Origin: a virus
Strand: one strand, 5' to 3'
DNA length: 62,533 bases
Virus record (IMG/VR): IMGVR_UViG_3300022221_000007
Coordinates: 1 to 62,533 of that record
Notes under the pieces: model-generated
Told to the model about the DNA's origin: nothing
What the model saw: only the letters and a program-made list of their open reading frames with translations
The model's database searches: none
Position numbers and translations under genes: made by a program
In this document: positions 13,995 through 23,731 of the stretch, one piece after another
How the letters are laid out: each line of letters begins with the position of its first letter
Position numbering within the stretch: position 1 is the stretch's first letter

Positions 13995-15606
13995 TCTCAG
14001 CACTGCGGTAGATTTGGATGAACGATTAAATCATATTGACTATAAATTTTTGGTTAACGATTATAAACCATCACTGTTTGCCTTTAAGTTCATTAACTTT
14101 ATTAAACTTGTCAATGGCTCTATGGGGGAAGAAAATAAGTCCCCGGTAATTCACTATGACATGTTAGACCAGATTGCTAAAGCTGACTCTGGAGCAAATG
14201 GTAATAGCAAAAGATTCTTCCAAAACCTATTTGTATCATTTCGTGGTTCTGCTAAAACTACTGCCCTTCATGAGTACATGATTTTGTACCTGGCTGTTTA
14301 TGGTCAGATTGAAGGTTTTGGCGAAGTAAACGTAGGTATGTATATTTCTGACACCATGGATAACGGTGTTAAGTCCATGCGTAACCAGTTAGAGTTTCGT
14401 TGGAGTAACAGTGAGTTCTTGCAGAAATATGTACCAGACGCTAAGTTTACTGATGTTCGCTGGGAATTTAAAAACCTGGACGGTAAGCGTTTAGTGTTTA
14501 GAGGATTCGGCGCCAGTACCGGTGTTCGTGGATTTAAAGAGTTTGGTGAACGACCTACTTGGTGTGGTATGGACGATTTAATGTCCGATAAAAATGCTGA
14601 ATCCCCAACCATTACTAAAGACATCCGGAACATCGTGTATAAAGCAGCTCGACAGGCTATGCACCCAAAACGCCGTATGATTGTTTGGACCGGTACTCCG
14701 TTCAACAAAAAAGATCCTCTTTACGAAGCTGCTGGATCTGGAGCATGGAATACTCGAGTTTACCCAATTTGTGAAAAATTCCCGTGCAGCAGAAAAGAAT
14801 TTGTTGGCGGATGGGAAGATCGCTTTGATTATGATTTTGTTAAGAACGAGTATGACAGCCTATTGGCCAGTGGTGAGATCGCTGCATTCAACCAGGAGCT
14901 TATGTTGAGAATTACATCTGATGAAGATCGATTAGTCCAAGAAGACGAATTGGTGTGGTACTCCAGAGATGCTGTTATCCGAAATAAGAGTAACTACAAT
15001 TTCTATATCACTACCGATTTTGCAACTGCTGATAGTGCCAGTAGTGACTTCTCAGTAATATCCGTTTGGGCATATAACAATAATGGTGACTGGTTGCTCG
15101 TAGATGGCTTATGCAAGCGACAATTGATGGATGCCAACATAGATGCCCTATTCCGCTTTGTGAGCATCTACAGGCCACTAGAAGTGGGTATTGAGATTAA
15201 TGGCCAACAAGGTGGTTTCATATCCTGGCTTAAACGGGAAATGGTTACCAAAAACATTTTCTTTAACCTGGCAGGTAAAGGCAAGACTGAGGGTATTCGT
15301 CGTACCGGTAGTAAAATTGAAGCGTTCAAGCTGTTTGTTCCAATTATAAAAGCGAAGAAAGTATGGCTTCCGGAAGAGATGAGGGAATCTGAGATCATTG
15401 TCGAACTGCTGGAAGAAATACGTTTTGCTACTAAAGAGAAATTTAAGTCAAAACACGATGACGTAGCTGATACACTATCGATGCTTCTGGATATTGAACC
15501 ATTTAAGCCAAGTGCTGAAACACCTACTGAATTTGTACATAGCGAAGATGGTCAGTACGCACTATTCCATGAAGAAGAAGATTATGGTGGCAGCACTATC
15601 TTCTAA
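13984..15606 (+). CDS. Large terminase subunit (N4 gp68-like)
   Basis: 540-aa packaging motor. The N-terminal ATPase has an atypical Walker A at about residues 79-87 (SFRGSAKTT) and Walker B ending WCGMDDLMSD. The C-terminal RNase H-like nuclease carries TDFATADSASSDFSVISVW (first catalytic Asp) and KHDDVADTLSMLL (final Asp pair) near residue 500. Length and order match N4-like terminases. It powers DNA translocation through the portal encoded at 24176. Mutations are not evident. Confidence 0.95.
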   Translation: MGIDLSTAVDLDERLNHIDYKFLVNDYKPSLFAFKFINFIKLVNGSMGEENKSPVIHYDMLDQIAKADSGANGNSKRFFQNLFVSFRGSAKTTALHEYMILYLAVYGQIEGFGEVNVGMYISDTMDNGVKSMRNQLEFRWSNSEFLQKYVPDAKFTDVRWEFKNLDGKRLVFRGFGASTGVRGFKEFGERPTWCGMDDLMSDKNAESPTITKDIRNIVYKAARQAMHPKRRMIVWTGTPFNKKDPLYEAAGSGAWNTRVYPICEKFPCSRKEFVGGWEDRFDYDFVKNEYDSLLASGEIAAFNQELMLRITSDEDRLVQEDELVWYSRDAVIRNKSNYNFYITTDFATADSASSDFSVISVWAYNNNGDWLLVDGLCKRQLMDANIDALFRFVSIYRPLEVGIEINGQQGGFISWLKREMVTKNIFFNLAGKGKTEGIRRTGSKIEAFKLFVPIIKAKKVWLPEEMRESEIIVELLEEIRFATKEKFKSKHDDVADTLSMLLDIEPFKPSAETPTEFVHSEDGQYALFHEEEDYGGSTIF

Positions 15607-15644
15607 ATAGTGTTAGTATTCAAAAATTACTGAGGGGATAAATC

Positions 15645-16265
15645 ATGAATGTAACAGAAGCCATCGTGATGCTTATTGAAGCAGAACTAAAACAATTAAG
15701 TGTCAAAGATGACCAATTTGCAGTCATGGGGTATCTTAATATGGGAGTTTTAGAGCTCCACAAAAGATTCCCGATATGGAAAGAGACTGCCACAATAACC
15801 ATGGTAGAAGGCACAACGCGGTATAAGCTAGATGGTATCGACGCTAATGTGACCATAGACCTTTCTGATCATGATGTTTTATTTATTGAAGAAGTCTTAG
15901 ATGACGAAGATGAACCAATGTCATTAAACGATGATAAAGATTCTCTTGGCGCTATGACCCCTAAACCGCATATTTTGGACATTCCGGTACCAGTTCTAAC
16001 TGGCGATATTAAAGTCGGTTACCGGGCTTCTCCGAAATTTATGACTCTGGAAACTGACATAATCCCTATCCCTCCTCAGTTTTATGAAGCCCTATTCAAC
16101 TACGTTGGGTACAGAGGCCATGGTTCAGTTAAAGGAGATATTAAGTCTGAGAACAATACCCACTATATGAGATTTGAAAAAAGTTGTAATCTTATAGACA
16201 TGAAAGGACTAAGATCTCCAGACAGCCTACACTCTCACAAGTTTATCGATAGAGGTTTCGTATAA
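15645..16265 (+). CDS. Head-tail adaptor-like protein
   Basis: 206 aa after GAGGGGATAAATC. The pattern is that of phage adaptor proteins at the portal-tail junction: a helical start with VMGYLNMGVLELHKRFP, TTRYKLDGIDANV, a segment of the type IKVGYRASPKFMT, then IPIPPQFYEALFNYVGYRGHGSVKGD and a terminal helix. It lies right after the terminase, where N4-like phages place a tail/neck protein. The next gene overlaps its stop (TAATG). Confidence 0.65.
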   Translation: MNVTEAIVMLIEAELKQLSVKDDQFAVMGYLNMGVLELHKRFPIWKETATITMVEGTTRYKLDGIDANVTIDLSDHDVLFIEEVLDDEDEPMSLNDDKDSLGAMTPKPHILDIPVPVLTGDIKVGYRASPKFMTLETDIIPIPPQFYEALFNYVGYRGHGSVKGDIKSENNTHYMRFEKSCNLIDMKGLRSPDSLHSHKFIDRGFV

Positions 16266-16618
16266 TGCCAACTGTAGATCTCAAAGAAATGGTTCGAGGT
16301 GACACTTATGGGATCACCATGAACTTTAAGACCAAAGACGGAACTCCTATAGACGTTGAGGGTAGAAAACTAACCTTCACGATGAAACACCACTGGTCTG
16401 AGCCTGATGTAGACTCAGCTATACAAAAAGTAGTTGACCTGGTAGCCCCGGATGTTTCTGCCCAGAATGGGCAAGCTTATATTTTACTGTCTACCGTAGA
16501 AACCGATGTCACTCCAAGTAAGTATGTTTATGACATCCAAATGGTTAACGGAGCTATTGTAACCACACTGCTTAAAGGTAATATTTTAGTCAGTGGTGAT
16601 ATTACTCAAGGGGTATAA
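16265..16618 (+). CDS. Small beta-rich tail-associated protein, 117 aa
   Basis: Beta-strand-rich: RGDTYGITMNFKTKDGTPIDVEGRKLTFTMK matches the N-terminal barrel type seen in baseplate or fibre-attachment proteins (BppU-like layout), followed by alternating strands. Probably an attachment module for the fibre genes downstream. Function inferred from composition and context. Confidence 0.55.
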   Translation: MPTVDLKEMVRGDTYGITMNFKTKDGTPIDVEGRKLTFTMKHHWSEPDVDSAIQKVVDLVAPDVSAQNGQAYILLSTVETDVTPSKYVYDIQMVNGAIVTTLLKGNILVSGDITQGV

Positions 16619-16620
16619 CC

Positions 16621-17127
16621 ATGTGGGCTGCTGGTGATTTAGAAATAGATGTCATTATTGACGAAGGTCCGATAATTGAAATAATCGAAGATGCTGGGGC
16701 TACTATTGACGTAACCTTAGTAGCTATCGGTGACATTGTAACTGAGATGACTCAAGTAATTGATGTGAGCATCCCAAATGATCCGGCTATTCTGCTAAAG
16801 TCCATACAGATGGTGAAAATGCAGGATGTGTTAGTTACTGCCTTTTCCGTAGATGGATTAGTTGATCGAGGTAAAATGCTTCGTTTTGACAACGCAAATC
16901 CTGTTACCGTCACTATAAATTTAGATGGTGTTTACCCAGCTACAGGAAATATCGTTTATTTTACCCAGGTAGGTCTTGGCCAGGTAAAAATCGTAGGTGC
17001 TCCGGGAGTAACTATTGAAACACCAGACGGCAATGCCACAAGAGTAAAACACTCAGTAATTGCTGCCGTGCAAACGTACCAAAATAAATGGCTGCTTATG
17101 GGCGATCTTAATTACTATGTGGTATGA
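16621..17127 (+). CDS. Tail fibre-associated beta protein, 168 aa
   Basis: The first half is very acidic and Ile-rich. The second half carries TVTINLDG.....GNIVYFTQVGLGQVKIVG and NKWLLMGDLNYYV, a beta module found at the end of many phage tail proteins. It continues the fibre locus. Structural role likely; receptor unknown. Confidence 0.6.
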   Translation: MWAAGDLEIDVIIDEGPIIEIIEDAGATIDVTLVAIGDIVTEMTQVIDVSIPNDPAILLKSIQMVKMQDVLVTAFSVDGLVDRGKMLRFDNANPVTVTINLDGVYPATGNIVYFTQVGLGQVKIVGAPGVTIETPDGNATRVKHSVIAAVQTYQNKWLLMGDLNYYVV

Positions 17128-17587
17128 CGATTTTAAAGAACGTGGTGCTCAGTGGATAATGCCTTTAAGAGTACGGGCTAAAGCAATAACAAGTAAACTT
17201 TACCCTTTGTGGATTATGGATTCAGTCAAATCAGAAGGTAAAATTGTATCCTCACACGTTAGAAGACTAGTTCACATACCTGAAACCTTTACAGGTTTTG
17301 TAGATTCAGCAGGGTCTTTGGTGTCAGCAACTGTCAAAAGCATAGTAAATATATTACCGTGGACTCAGATCGATAGTGCAAAAGGAGAGGGTAAAGTTAC
17401 AAACGCCGCAGTGAGACAGGTAGTAAAAATAGTAGCTCCAGAAGACCAAATCACAATTAACATAGAATCAGCAAAAGCTGATGGAAAAGTTACAGCCGCA
17501 ACAAACAGAAGGGTGGTAGTAGAAGCCACTTTATTTACAGACAGTGTAACCGCAGCAGGTTCAGTTACAGAGGCCAGTGTACTATGA
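17117..17587 (+). CDS. Repeat-containing fibre locus protein, 156 aa
   Basis: Start at the ATG that overlaps the previous stop (ATGTGGTATGA). The body has several copies of a short unit of the form DSAKGEGKVTNAAVRQVVKI / ESAKADGKVTAATNRRVVV, about 30-40 residues apart. Such tandem strands are common in phage fibres or adhesion modules. No better identification possible. Confidence 0.6.
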   Translation: MWYDDFKERGAQWIMPLRVRAKAITSKLYPLWIMDSVKSEGKIVSSHVRRLVHIPETFTGFVDSAGSLVSATVKSIVNILPWTQIDSAKGEGKVTNAAVRQVVKIVAPEDQITINIESAKADGKVTAATNRRVVVEATLFTDSVTAAGSVTEASVL

Positions 17588-18558
17588 CAATTACCAAAGA
17601 GATTCCTGTCGGCATTGCAGGGTACTTTAAGATAGAAGTAAGAAATTCCGAAGGTAAGGTAGTCAAAGAACTTCCTTGGCAAAAAAATGAAATTCTCGAC
17701 TCAGGCCTTAGATCACTACATGATTCTGCTGAATCTGCAGGATTAGGACTGGGAAAATATTGCGTTGTCGGAACTTCTGCTGATGCTGTGGATGTGGCAT
17801 TGGATACTGGCGTTAAAGCTCAGTTAGGCTCCAGAGTAGTTATGACGACTTATACTTCTAATCGAACCGGGGAATACTTTGCTAAAACATCAGAGTATAA
17901 CTGGGCAATTGGGGATACCACCGGAAACATAGCAGAAGTAGGTATTACTAATTCTACATCCACCCGTTTTCTGACTAGAGCTAGAATTAAGGATGCTTTA
18001 GGTGTTCCCACTACTATTACAGTACTAGCTGATGAGCAGCTAAGGGTCTACTACGAACTTAGGTTGTATTGGCCTATGTCAGATTTAGTAGAGATTATAA
18101 ACGTAAATGTAGGAACAGTAGCGGCTCCTGTTTGGGTAGCTACTACAATGACCACTAGACCCCTATACATAGGATCTGCTACTGGGTGGGATATATACCA
18201 AGGCAGTGGAGATGCTTTGTTTGCCCATGAGGCTGTTAGTAATTACACCGGATGGTATTCTTATGGTAGTGATATGGCTTTGGCTTTAGCTTCCGCAACT
18301 ATTCCTTCAGGAACCTTTATTGGTCAAGCTAGATATGATGCTACTTTTGTAACTCTATATGATCCTGCGCATACAACTTTTGAAATGACGGTGCCTTCTA
18401 CAAAATGGAATGTTGCAGGAGGTATTGGAGGTATGAAGTGGTCAGCTAGAGGAGACTTATATAGAACATGCTGGCAAACTAAAATAGATCCTCCTCTGCC
18501 AAAAACTAATCTGGATGTGGCAACAGTAAACTTCAGAATATCGGTTACTAGGCAGTGA
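17584..18558 (+). CDS. Tail fibre / tail tip protein, 324 aa
   Basis: The N-terminus (EIPVGIAGYFKIEVRNSEGKV, then WQKNEILDSGL) matches proteins whose first domain binds the tail, with a long beta-rich and aromatic C-terminal part (SDLVEIINVNVGTV, GWYSYGSDMALAL). It overlaps the previous stop by ATGA. Likely a structural tail protein. Confidence 0.65.
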   Translation: MTITKEIPVGIAGYFKIEVRNSEGKVVKELPWQKNEILDSGLRSLHDSAESAGLGLGKYCVVGTSADAVDVALDTGVKAQLGSRVVMTTYTSNRTGEYFAKTSEYNWAIGDTTGNIAEVGITNSTSTRFLTRARIKDALGVPTTITVLADEQLRVYYELRLYWPMSDLVEIINVNVGTVAAPVWVATTMTTRPLYIGSATGWDIYQGSGDALFAHEAVSNYTGWYSYGSDMALALASATIPSGTFIGQARYDATFVTLYDPAHTTFEMTVPSTKWNVAGGIGGMKWSARGDLYRTCWQTKIDPPLPKTNLDVATVNFRISVTRQ

Positions 18559-19136
18559 TAGAGATTATATCAGAAAGGTTAGGAGGACTTTTTCTCCCTC
18601 CGGATGACAGAGCGTCCGGGGAACCTATAGATTATGAGCTCGGAGGAATTGGTATAGGAGATTCTTCTGAGGGTAGTACTTACCAAATATGGGTAGCTAT
18701 TACCGATGGGGTAAGTATATGGATACACCCAGAAAACTCTCCGGAAACTAAAACGTATATAACTTCAGGGGATGGCATTACCTTTATAGCGTTAGCATTT
18801 GATCAGCTAATGAGGCCAACAGTAGCTTATACTGATAATACTGGAACAAAACTATACTGGTATGATTCAATAATCCAAGATTACACTACGACTACTTTTC
18901 CAGGAGCTAAAAGTCCAAAACTTACTTTGGATTTAAAAAACAAAACCGCCAGTGATTCTGGTTTAAGTGATATACAGTTTTTTTATATAAAAAATAATAA
19001 AGTTTACCACCGTACCCAAAGAGATCGTTACGGGATAGAATATGATTTAGGGGGAGGGGAAGCGCATAGAATTTCAAGAGTAGGTATGTGTGCTGATTGG
19101 AGACTCAGAGTGGAAGTATTCTTTAGAACGGAGTAG
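18555..19136 (+). CDS. Tail locus protein, 193 aa
   Basis: Uses a GTG start overlapping the previous TGA (GTGA), so translation is probably coupled. It is beta-rich, with TYQIWVAITDGVSIWIHP and YTDNTGTKLYWYDSI, strands resembling blades of a propeller-type fold. It is cysteine-poor except near the end. Probably part of the tail fibre assembly. No family recognised. Confidence 0.55.
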   Translation: MIEIISERLGGLFLPPDDRASGEPIDYELGGIGIGDSSEGSTYQIWVAITDGVSIWIHPENSPETKTYITSGDGITFIALAFDQLMRPTVAYTDNTGTKLYWYDSIIQDYTTTTFPGAKSPKLTLDLKNKTASDSGLSDIQFFYIKNNKVYHRTQRDRYGIEYDLGGGEAHRISRVGMCADWRLRVEVFFRTE

Positions 19137-19139
19137 CGA

Positions 19140-20936
19140 ATGGCTGTCAGTAACGTAATTTATTTTGAAATAACCAATGATCCATCAATATTGCTTGCAA
19201 AAATTGTAGCTGATGGTGCGTTGATATACGCAGCTATTGACCATGACCATGAAACAATAGCCCCAAGCTACCTTGATTTTAATTCAGACTTTCCTGCACC
19301 AGCCCACAAAGAAGGTAGGGTATTTTATGATAACGAAGCAAATACCTTAGCCTACTACAATGCTGAAGCTGAAGTTACTATGCAGATTGGTAAAGAGCTT
19401 TGGGTGTCTGTTCATAACGCAACCGGAGTCACTATACCTGATGGGGCTGCGGTAACTGTTACAGGTATTACTCTAGGAGGAGTTCTTGAAGTAGGTTTGG
19501 CAATAGCTTCAGATAGAGTCTCTGCACTTAATACCATAGGTATAGCCACGCACAGCATCGAGCCTGGAACAGAAGGGATAGCGACTACGGCAGGTACGGT
19601 AAATGGCGTAAACACTGTGGCGTACACGGAAGGAGCTGCTATTTGGTTGTCGGACTCTGTTCCTGGTGGGTACCAAGAAACAAGACCTAAAGCTCCCTGC
19701 TATGAAGTTCGTATGGGGGGTATTGAAAAATCCCATGCAACAGAAGGTAAGATATACGCTGAAGTTCGTATTATCGATAATGACCATGATAATAACGCCT
19801 ACTACAACGGGTCCATACTAGAGCCTAATGAGGTTCATATCCATTGTGATGGTCTTACTGTGCAATGTGAAATTCATAGTTTGGCAGCTAACAATAGAAT
19901 CTCTGCAATCATAGACCAGGACTACATCAGTATACTGGATAACACAATTATAGAACTGACCGTAGGGACAGACTCGGTACCTGTGGAAAACTGGGTTTAT
20001 ATAGATAACACGGGGGTTATAAGCAAAAGCACTTCAAGTTTCCCTACTTCTGCTCAGTACATACCAGTAGCTCGGGTAGTAGTCCCTTCTGCAGCCACAG
20101 CACAGACTTATGGAGTTTACAAAAGTCATGCTTATACCGATCATCTTCAAGGTACAAGTGGTCAAGGACACTTGAGCCATGTAAATGCCTGGATAAGAAA
20201 AAGACCAGCAGGTTGGCAGAATGGTGTTGTTCTTACTCAATCAGTAGCTGAAGGTGTTGCTGCAGCCAGTATAGGACTGTCTTACACCTCCGGAGTTGTA
20301 GCACAACTTCATGATCATACTTTTCCTGCTTACGACACGGCAATAAAGCCGGCAGCTATTGTAAACAGCCCAATACCTTACCAACAAGTAAACGGTATAA
20401 GCCCAGCTATTGATACCGATGGTCAAGGAGTTTTAATAGGAAACAATAAGTATTACAACTTAGTAGTCTGGGGAGTAATGTCAGAAGAGGATTCGGCATG
20501 TAAGATATTCTTCAACTTACCTTCAGGATCCTACACTACTGAAAGTTTGGCAATCGATGATGTACATGACACAGCCTCTTACGTAATACCTAATGAGTAC
20601 AAAGGTGCTGGGTTTTTAATTACCAGGTTAACAATACAGCGCACTAATACGACAGTTACAGTAATACCTGGGGGTACTAAAGATCTTAGAGGTGCAATAT
20701 CATCTTTAGGTGGTGTAGCAATACTCGGTGGAAGTGGTATTACTTATTTTGATAACCTAATAGATACACCAGTTAACAAAACAGGACAAGCTTTAAAACA
20801 TGTCAGGGTAGATGCTACAGAAACAACCCTTGAGTATTTTGATCCAGGCTACAACACGGTAGCAGAGATAAACGGTGGGGATTCTCTTGACAACCAAACA
20901 GACACTGTATTAGGAGGAAGTTCCCTTGGGTACTAA
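19140..20936 (+). CDS. Tail fibre protein, 598 aa
   Basis: A large beta-rich protein. Residues 40-70 carry FPAPAHKEGRVFYDNEANTLAYYN, a tail-binding repeat found in phage fibres. The region 80-180 (LWVSVHNATGVTIPDGAAVTV...) resembles capsid/tail beta modules, and the C-terminal part is Gly/Ser/Thr-rich. It ends with a short linker, and its stop overlaps the next fibre gene. Likely a structural fibre subunit. Confidence 0.75.
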   Translation: MAVSNVIYFEITNDPSILLAKIVADGALIYAAIDHDHETIAPSYLDFNSDFPAPAHKEGRVFYDNEANTLAYYNAEAEVTMQIGKELWVSVHNATGVTIPDGAAVTVTGITLGGVLEVGLAIASDRVSALNTIGIATHSIEPGTEGIATTAGTVNGVNTVAYTEGAAIWLSDSVPGGYQETRPKAPCYEVRMGGIEKSHATEGKIYAEVRIIDNDHDNNAYYNGSILEPNEVHIHCDGLTVQCEIHSLAANNRISAIIDQDYISILDNTIIELTVGTDSVPVENWVYIDNTGVISKSTSSFPTSAQYIPVARVVVPSAATAQTYGVYKSHAYTDHLQGTSGQGHLSHVNAWIRKRPAGWQNGVVLTQSVAEGVAAASIGLSYTSGVVAQLHDHTFPAYDTAIKPAAIVNSPIPYQQVNGISPAIDTDGQGVLIGNNKYYNLVVWGVMSEEDSACKIFFNLPSGSYTTESLAIDDVHDTASYVIPNEYKGAGFLITRLTIQRTNTTVTVIPGGTKDLRGAISSLGGVAILGGSGITYFDNLIDTPVNKTGQALKHVRVDATETTLEYFDPGYNTVAEINGGDSLDNQTDTVLGGSSLGY

Positions 20937-22119
20937 AATACTGATAAGACAAGATATAGAAGCCAATTGGGTAGTTAACAATCCAGTAGTAGCCGCAGGG
21001 GAATGGGCGTACTCAACAGACACGAAAAGAGTCAAGTTGGGAGATGGAAGCACTAGCTGGAATTCCCTGGTGTATGATGCAAATAAAGCAGTAGATATTG
21101 AATCTATTGTGTCTCATGATAACCTTCAAAATATAAATGCTAATCAGCATATTGACTGGACGTTAACTGCTGGAGCAACTATACACGTAGATAATCTTCC
21201 CCCTATTACTATTACAGATACTTTCGTGGTTGCCAATGAAACAGCGATGTTAGCATTGATAGCTCAAACAGGGGATGTTGCTGTTAGGTCCGACGAGAAA
21301 AAAACATACATACTTAAAGGTACAGCTCCTACATTACTCTCAAATTGGGAGTGGTTACAATCTCCAACAGACTTAGTTTTATCAGTAGCAGGTAAGACTG
21401 GTGCTGTAACTTTAGATATGGCTGATATTACTGATGCAGGCACAGCAGCCACAGCAGACGTGACGACTAGCGCAACGGATACTACAGCGGGGCGTGTGTT
21501 AAAGGTTGGTGACTTTGGGGTTGGTGCGTATTCTAGCCAGCTCATTACAGCAAGCCAAGTAGAAATTGACGATTATAGTTTTGGAGCAAACGGAGCAACC
21601 TACAGAGTAGTTAGTCCAACGGGGGTTTCGGCAGGGACGTATTTATTGAAAATTAACAGGTCATCAGCTAGTAATAGTGTGTTTCAAGAGCTGATGACAA
21701 TGAATGTTAGTAATTCAAAATACACAAGAATGATGAATAACTCGACTGGCGTTACGCCATGGGAAGAAATCTGGCACAGTGGTAACTTAAACTTCAGGAA
21801 ATTCAGCAGCAATGGTGTAAGTGGGCGAATTATTGCTACGGGCTTTGCGCGTTCAGCAACAGAGGCGGTTTTCCAGTTCCATGTCGGCTATACTGAAGCT
21901 GTCAGCATTTTAGATATTCTTGTAACTAGCACATTCTCTATTCAAACTTATGCGGTAGGTGTAAACGTGGCGACGAATATTCAGGGCATTCAAATGAGCT
22001 TATTAAGTAATGGCGGGGTGACTGCTTTAATTCGTATTGGTAGCCTATCAGGATTGACAGGTGGGGACGGATTGTACTTAATAACAGAAACAACGACATC
22101 GGAAATAGAATTTATTTGA
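20926..22119 (+). CDS. Receptor-binding tail fibre with Mtd-like N-terminus
   Basis: 397 aa with a TTG start overlapping the previous stop. The N-terminus KILIRQDIEANWVVNNPV then GEWAYSTDTKRVKLGDGS matches the Mtd N-terminal domain, a fibre attachment module. A helical/beta shaft follows (VLKVGDFGVG near residue 190). A knob-like region carries the pattern YRVVSPTGVSAGTYLLKIN...YTRMMNNS..TPWEEIWHSGN, typical of pyocin/fibre knob domains. The C-terminal 120 residues are probably the receptor-binding tip. The next gene encodes a fibre chaperone. Confidence 0.8.
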   Translation: MGTKILIRQDIEANWVVNNPVVAAGEWAYSTDTKRVKLGDGSTSWNSLVYDANKAVDIESIVSHDNLQNINANQHIDWTLTAGATIHVDNLPPITITDTFVVANETAMLALIAQTGDVAVRSDEKKTYILKGTAPTLLSNWEWLQSPTDLVLSVAGKTGAVTLDMADITDAGTAATADVTTSATDTTAGRVLKVGDFGVGAYSSQLITASQVEIDDYSFGANGATYRVVSPTGVSAGTYLLKINRSSASNSVFQELMTMNVSNSKYTRMMNNSTGVTPWEEIWHSGNLNFRKFSSNGVSGRIIATGFARSATEAVFQFHVGYTEAVSILDILVTSTFSIQTYAVGVNVATNIQGIQMSLLSNGGVTALIRIGSLSGLTGGDGLYLITETTTSEIEFI

Positions 22120-22129
22120 GGCTAATTAG

Positions 22130-22507
22130 ATGAAAACTGAACTTATAGATGGTCGAATTGAGGTCGTGTCTCAAATTTCAGAAGATACTGTTCGCAAAAC
22201 ATACTACACAAAAAACGAATCCGGTGATTACGTTGCAGGTGAAAGTGATCCATTGGATTTAACTGATGTCACATGGCTCACTGACGAAGACAAAGCAGCC
22301 GAAGCAGCACAACAGCTAGTCGATACAGAATCGGCTTGGGTAAAAGCAGAGCTAGAAAATTCAGACGTTGAAGTGCGAAAACATGAGGACTCAGCACCTC
22401 GCGCAAAGGGTGCAGATGTTCAAGTGTGGCGCACTTATCGCAATGAGTTACGGAATTACATTCAAGGTGGTGTTATTTCAACTGACAAACCAGTGAGACC
22501 AGTATGA
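22130..22507 (+). CDS. Tail fibre assembly chaperone-like protein
   Basis: 125 aa with an acidic, helical layout ending VQVWRTYRNELRNYIQGG, the WRTYR-x-LR pattern of Tfa-type tail fibre assembly proteins. It follows the fibre gene at 10 nt, the usual place for such a chaperone. It probably helps fold the fibre tip and is not a virion protein. Confidence 0.7.
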   Translation: MKTELIDGRIEVVSQISEDTVRKTYYTKNESGDYVAGESDPLDLTDVTWLTDEDKAAEAAQQLVDTESAWVKAELENSDVEVRKHEDSAPRAKGADVQVWRTYRNELRNYIQGGVISTDKPVRPV

Positions 22508-22574
22508 GTAAACTGTACCAGAGGTAAATCATCATATATACTCCAAATATTCGTCAACTAACCGGTTACTGTAT

Positions 22575-23003
22575 ATGAAACATTATTGCTTCCATTTTGT
22601 TTATCCTGAGAGAATACCAGAATGGATTACTGCAATGGTTTTAGTTGGTTTTGGAATATCCTTCTCTTTACCGGGAGAAACATTATCTGTTGATGGGTAC
22701 CATGTGTTAGCAGATATAGGATTGACAGATTTTTATCTCGCAATGTTTATGACAATACTGGGTGTGCTAAGGTTAGTAGCCCTATATATTAATGGATCAT
22801 GGAAGAGAACGCCCACAATTCGGATGTATGGCGCTATAGTTGGTGCCGCAGTATTCATGTCCTTTGCCGTGGGGTTTTTTCTCCCTATCGTAACTAAAAC
22901 CATGCCACCGAATACGGCATGGGGGACGTACCTAATCCTGGCACTCTGGGATATTTACGCAAGTTATAAGGCGGGAAATGATGTTAGAGCTACTAGAAAA
23001 TAA
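22575..23003 (+). CDS. Multi-span membrane protein, lysis locus
   Basis: 142 aa with about four hydrophobic segments (near residues 16-34, 52-74, 86-106, 112-130) and the conserved-looking loop GVLRLVALYINGSWKRTPTIRM. Proteins with this motif are found near lysis genes in podoviruses but have no defined role; a holin or antiholin function is possible. It overlaps the next gene. Confidence 0.6.
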   Translation: MKHYCFHFVYPERIPEWITAMVLVGFGISFSLPGETLSVDGYHVLADIGLTDFYLAMFMTILGVLRLVALYINGSWKRTPTIRMYGAIVGAAVFMSFAVGFFLPIVTKTMPPNTAWGTYLILALWDIYASYKAGNDVRATRK

Positions 23004-23295
23004 TGCAGCAGTCCTTGTGGCTATCATCGGTGCTGTTGGAGCTGCAATTGCAGCAATAGTAGCAGCATCAAGAGGGTATAAAGCTACCCCAAAGAATATT
23101 CCTACCGGAGCTTCCTCTGGGTGTTCATCTAATGTACTTGCAGCTGTTGACCATTTACATGAAGATATCAGTAAAGTAGTAGAGTCTTTAAACACGATGA
23201 AGTCACAACATGCAGTAATGCAAGACACTTTGAACAAAGCGTATACAAAGATAGATAACATAGATGTTAATGTAAGAGTTATACGGGAGAAGTAG
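22978..23295 (+). CDS. Single-span membrane protein with coiled coil, 105 aa
   Basis: A hydrophobic segment near residues 11-30 (AAVLVAIIGAVGAAIAAIVA) is followed by a 70-residue helical, coiled-coil-like tail (LHEDISKVVESLNTMKSQ...). This is an Nin/Cout or Nout/Cin anchor with rod, as in i-spanins. Lysis locus position supports a spanin or holin accessory role. No separate lipoprotein partner is evident. Confidence 0.55.
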   Translation: MMLELLENNAAVLVAIIGAVGAAIAAIVAASRGYKATPKNIPTGASSGCSSNVLAAVDHLHEDISKVVESLNTMKSQHAVMQDTLNKAYTKIDNIDVNVRVIREK

Positions 23296-23296
23296 T

Positions 23297-23731
23297 TTGA
23301 AAAAAATACAAGATTATGTAGTCAGAGGCCAGGACTCTCAGGGAGCTGGTTGGTTTGGAGCACCAAGAGGTGACCGACTTCATAATGGCGTAGATTTAGT
23401 ATGTAGTGACAGAGAACCGGTATGCGCTTTTCTTCCCGGTACTGTGACTAAGATTGGCTTCCCTTACAGTCCAGACTTACACCCGGACAAAGCTCATCTA
23501 CGCTATATCCAGGTAGACACCGACGGAAATCAATTACGGTACTTCTACGTTAAGCCAAGAGTAAAGCTTGGCCAAAAAGTAGGTATGAATGAAGTTTTGG
23601 GAATATCTCAGGATTTGACCAAAATGTACCCAGGCATTACCCAGCATTTTCATTTTGAAATCCGTGATCCGAGTAAAGAAATTATTCGTCCAAGTTTAAT
23701 GTTTCCAGGAGTAGAAGATGGGAATTCTTGA
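23297..23731 (+). CDS. M23-family endopeptidase (endolysin)
   Basis: 144 aa, TTG start after GAGAAGTAG. It carries the M23 zinc ligands HNGVD (first His and Asp, about residues 32-36) and HFHFE (second His pair, about 117-121). M23 enzymes cut peptide cross-links of peptidoglycan. It is short, without a cell-wall-binding domain or signal peptide, so release would depend on a holin. The adjacent 3-TM protein is that candidate, overlapping its 3' end by 14 nt. Confidence 0.85.
   Translation: MKKIQDYVVRGQDSQGAGWFGAPRGDRLHNGVDLVCSDREPVCAFLPGTVTKIGFPYSPDLHPDKAHLRYIQVDTDGNQLRYFYVKPRVKLGQKVGMNEVLGISQDLTKMYPGITQHFHFEIRDPSKEIIRPSLMFPGVEDGNS

Noticed and set aside
21480-22510. Recent horizontal replacement of the fibre tip
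   Set aside because: The base composition seems slightly different by eye, but I cannot compute codon statistics and the difference is not clear.
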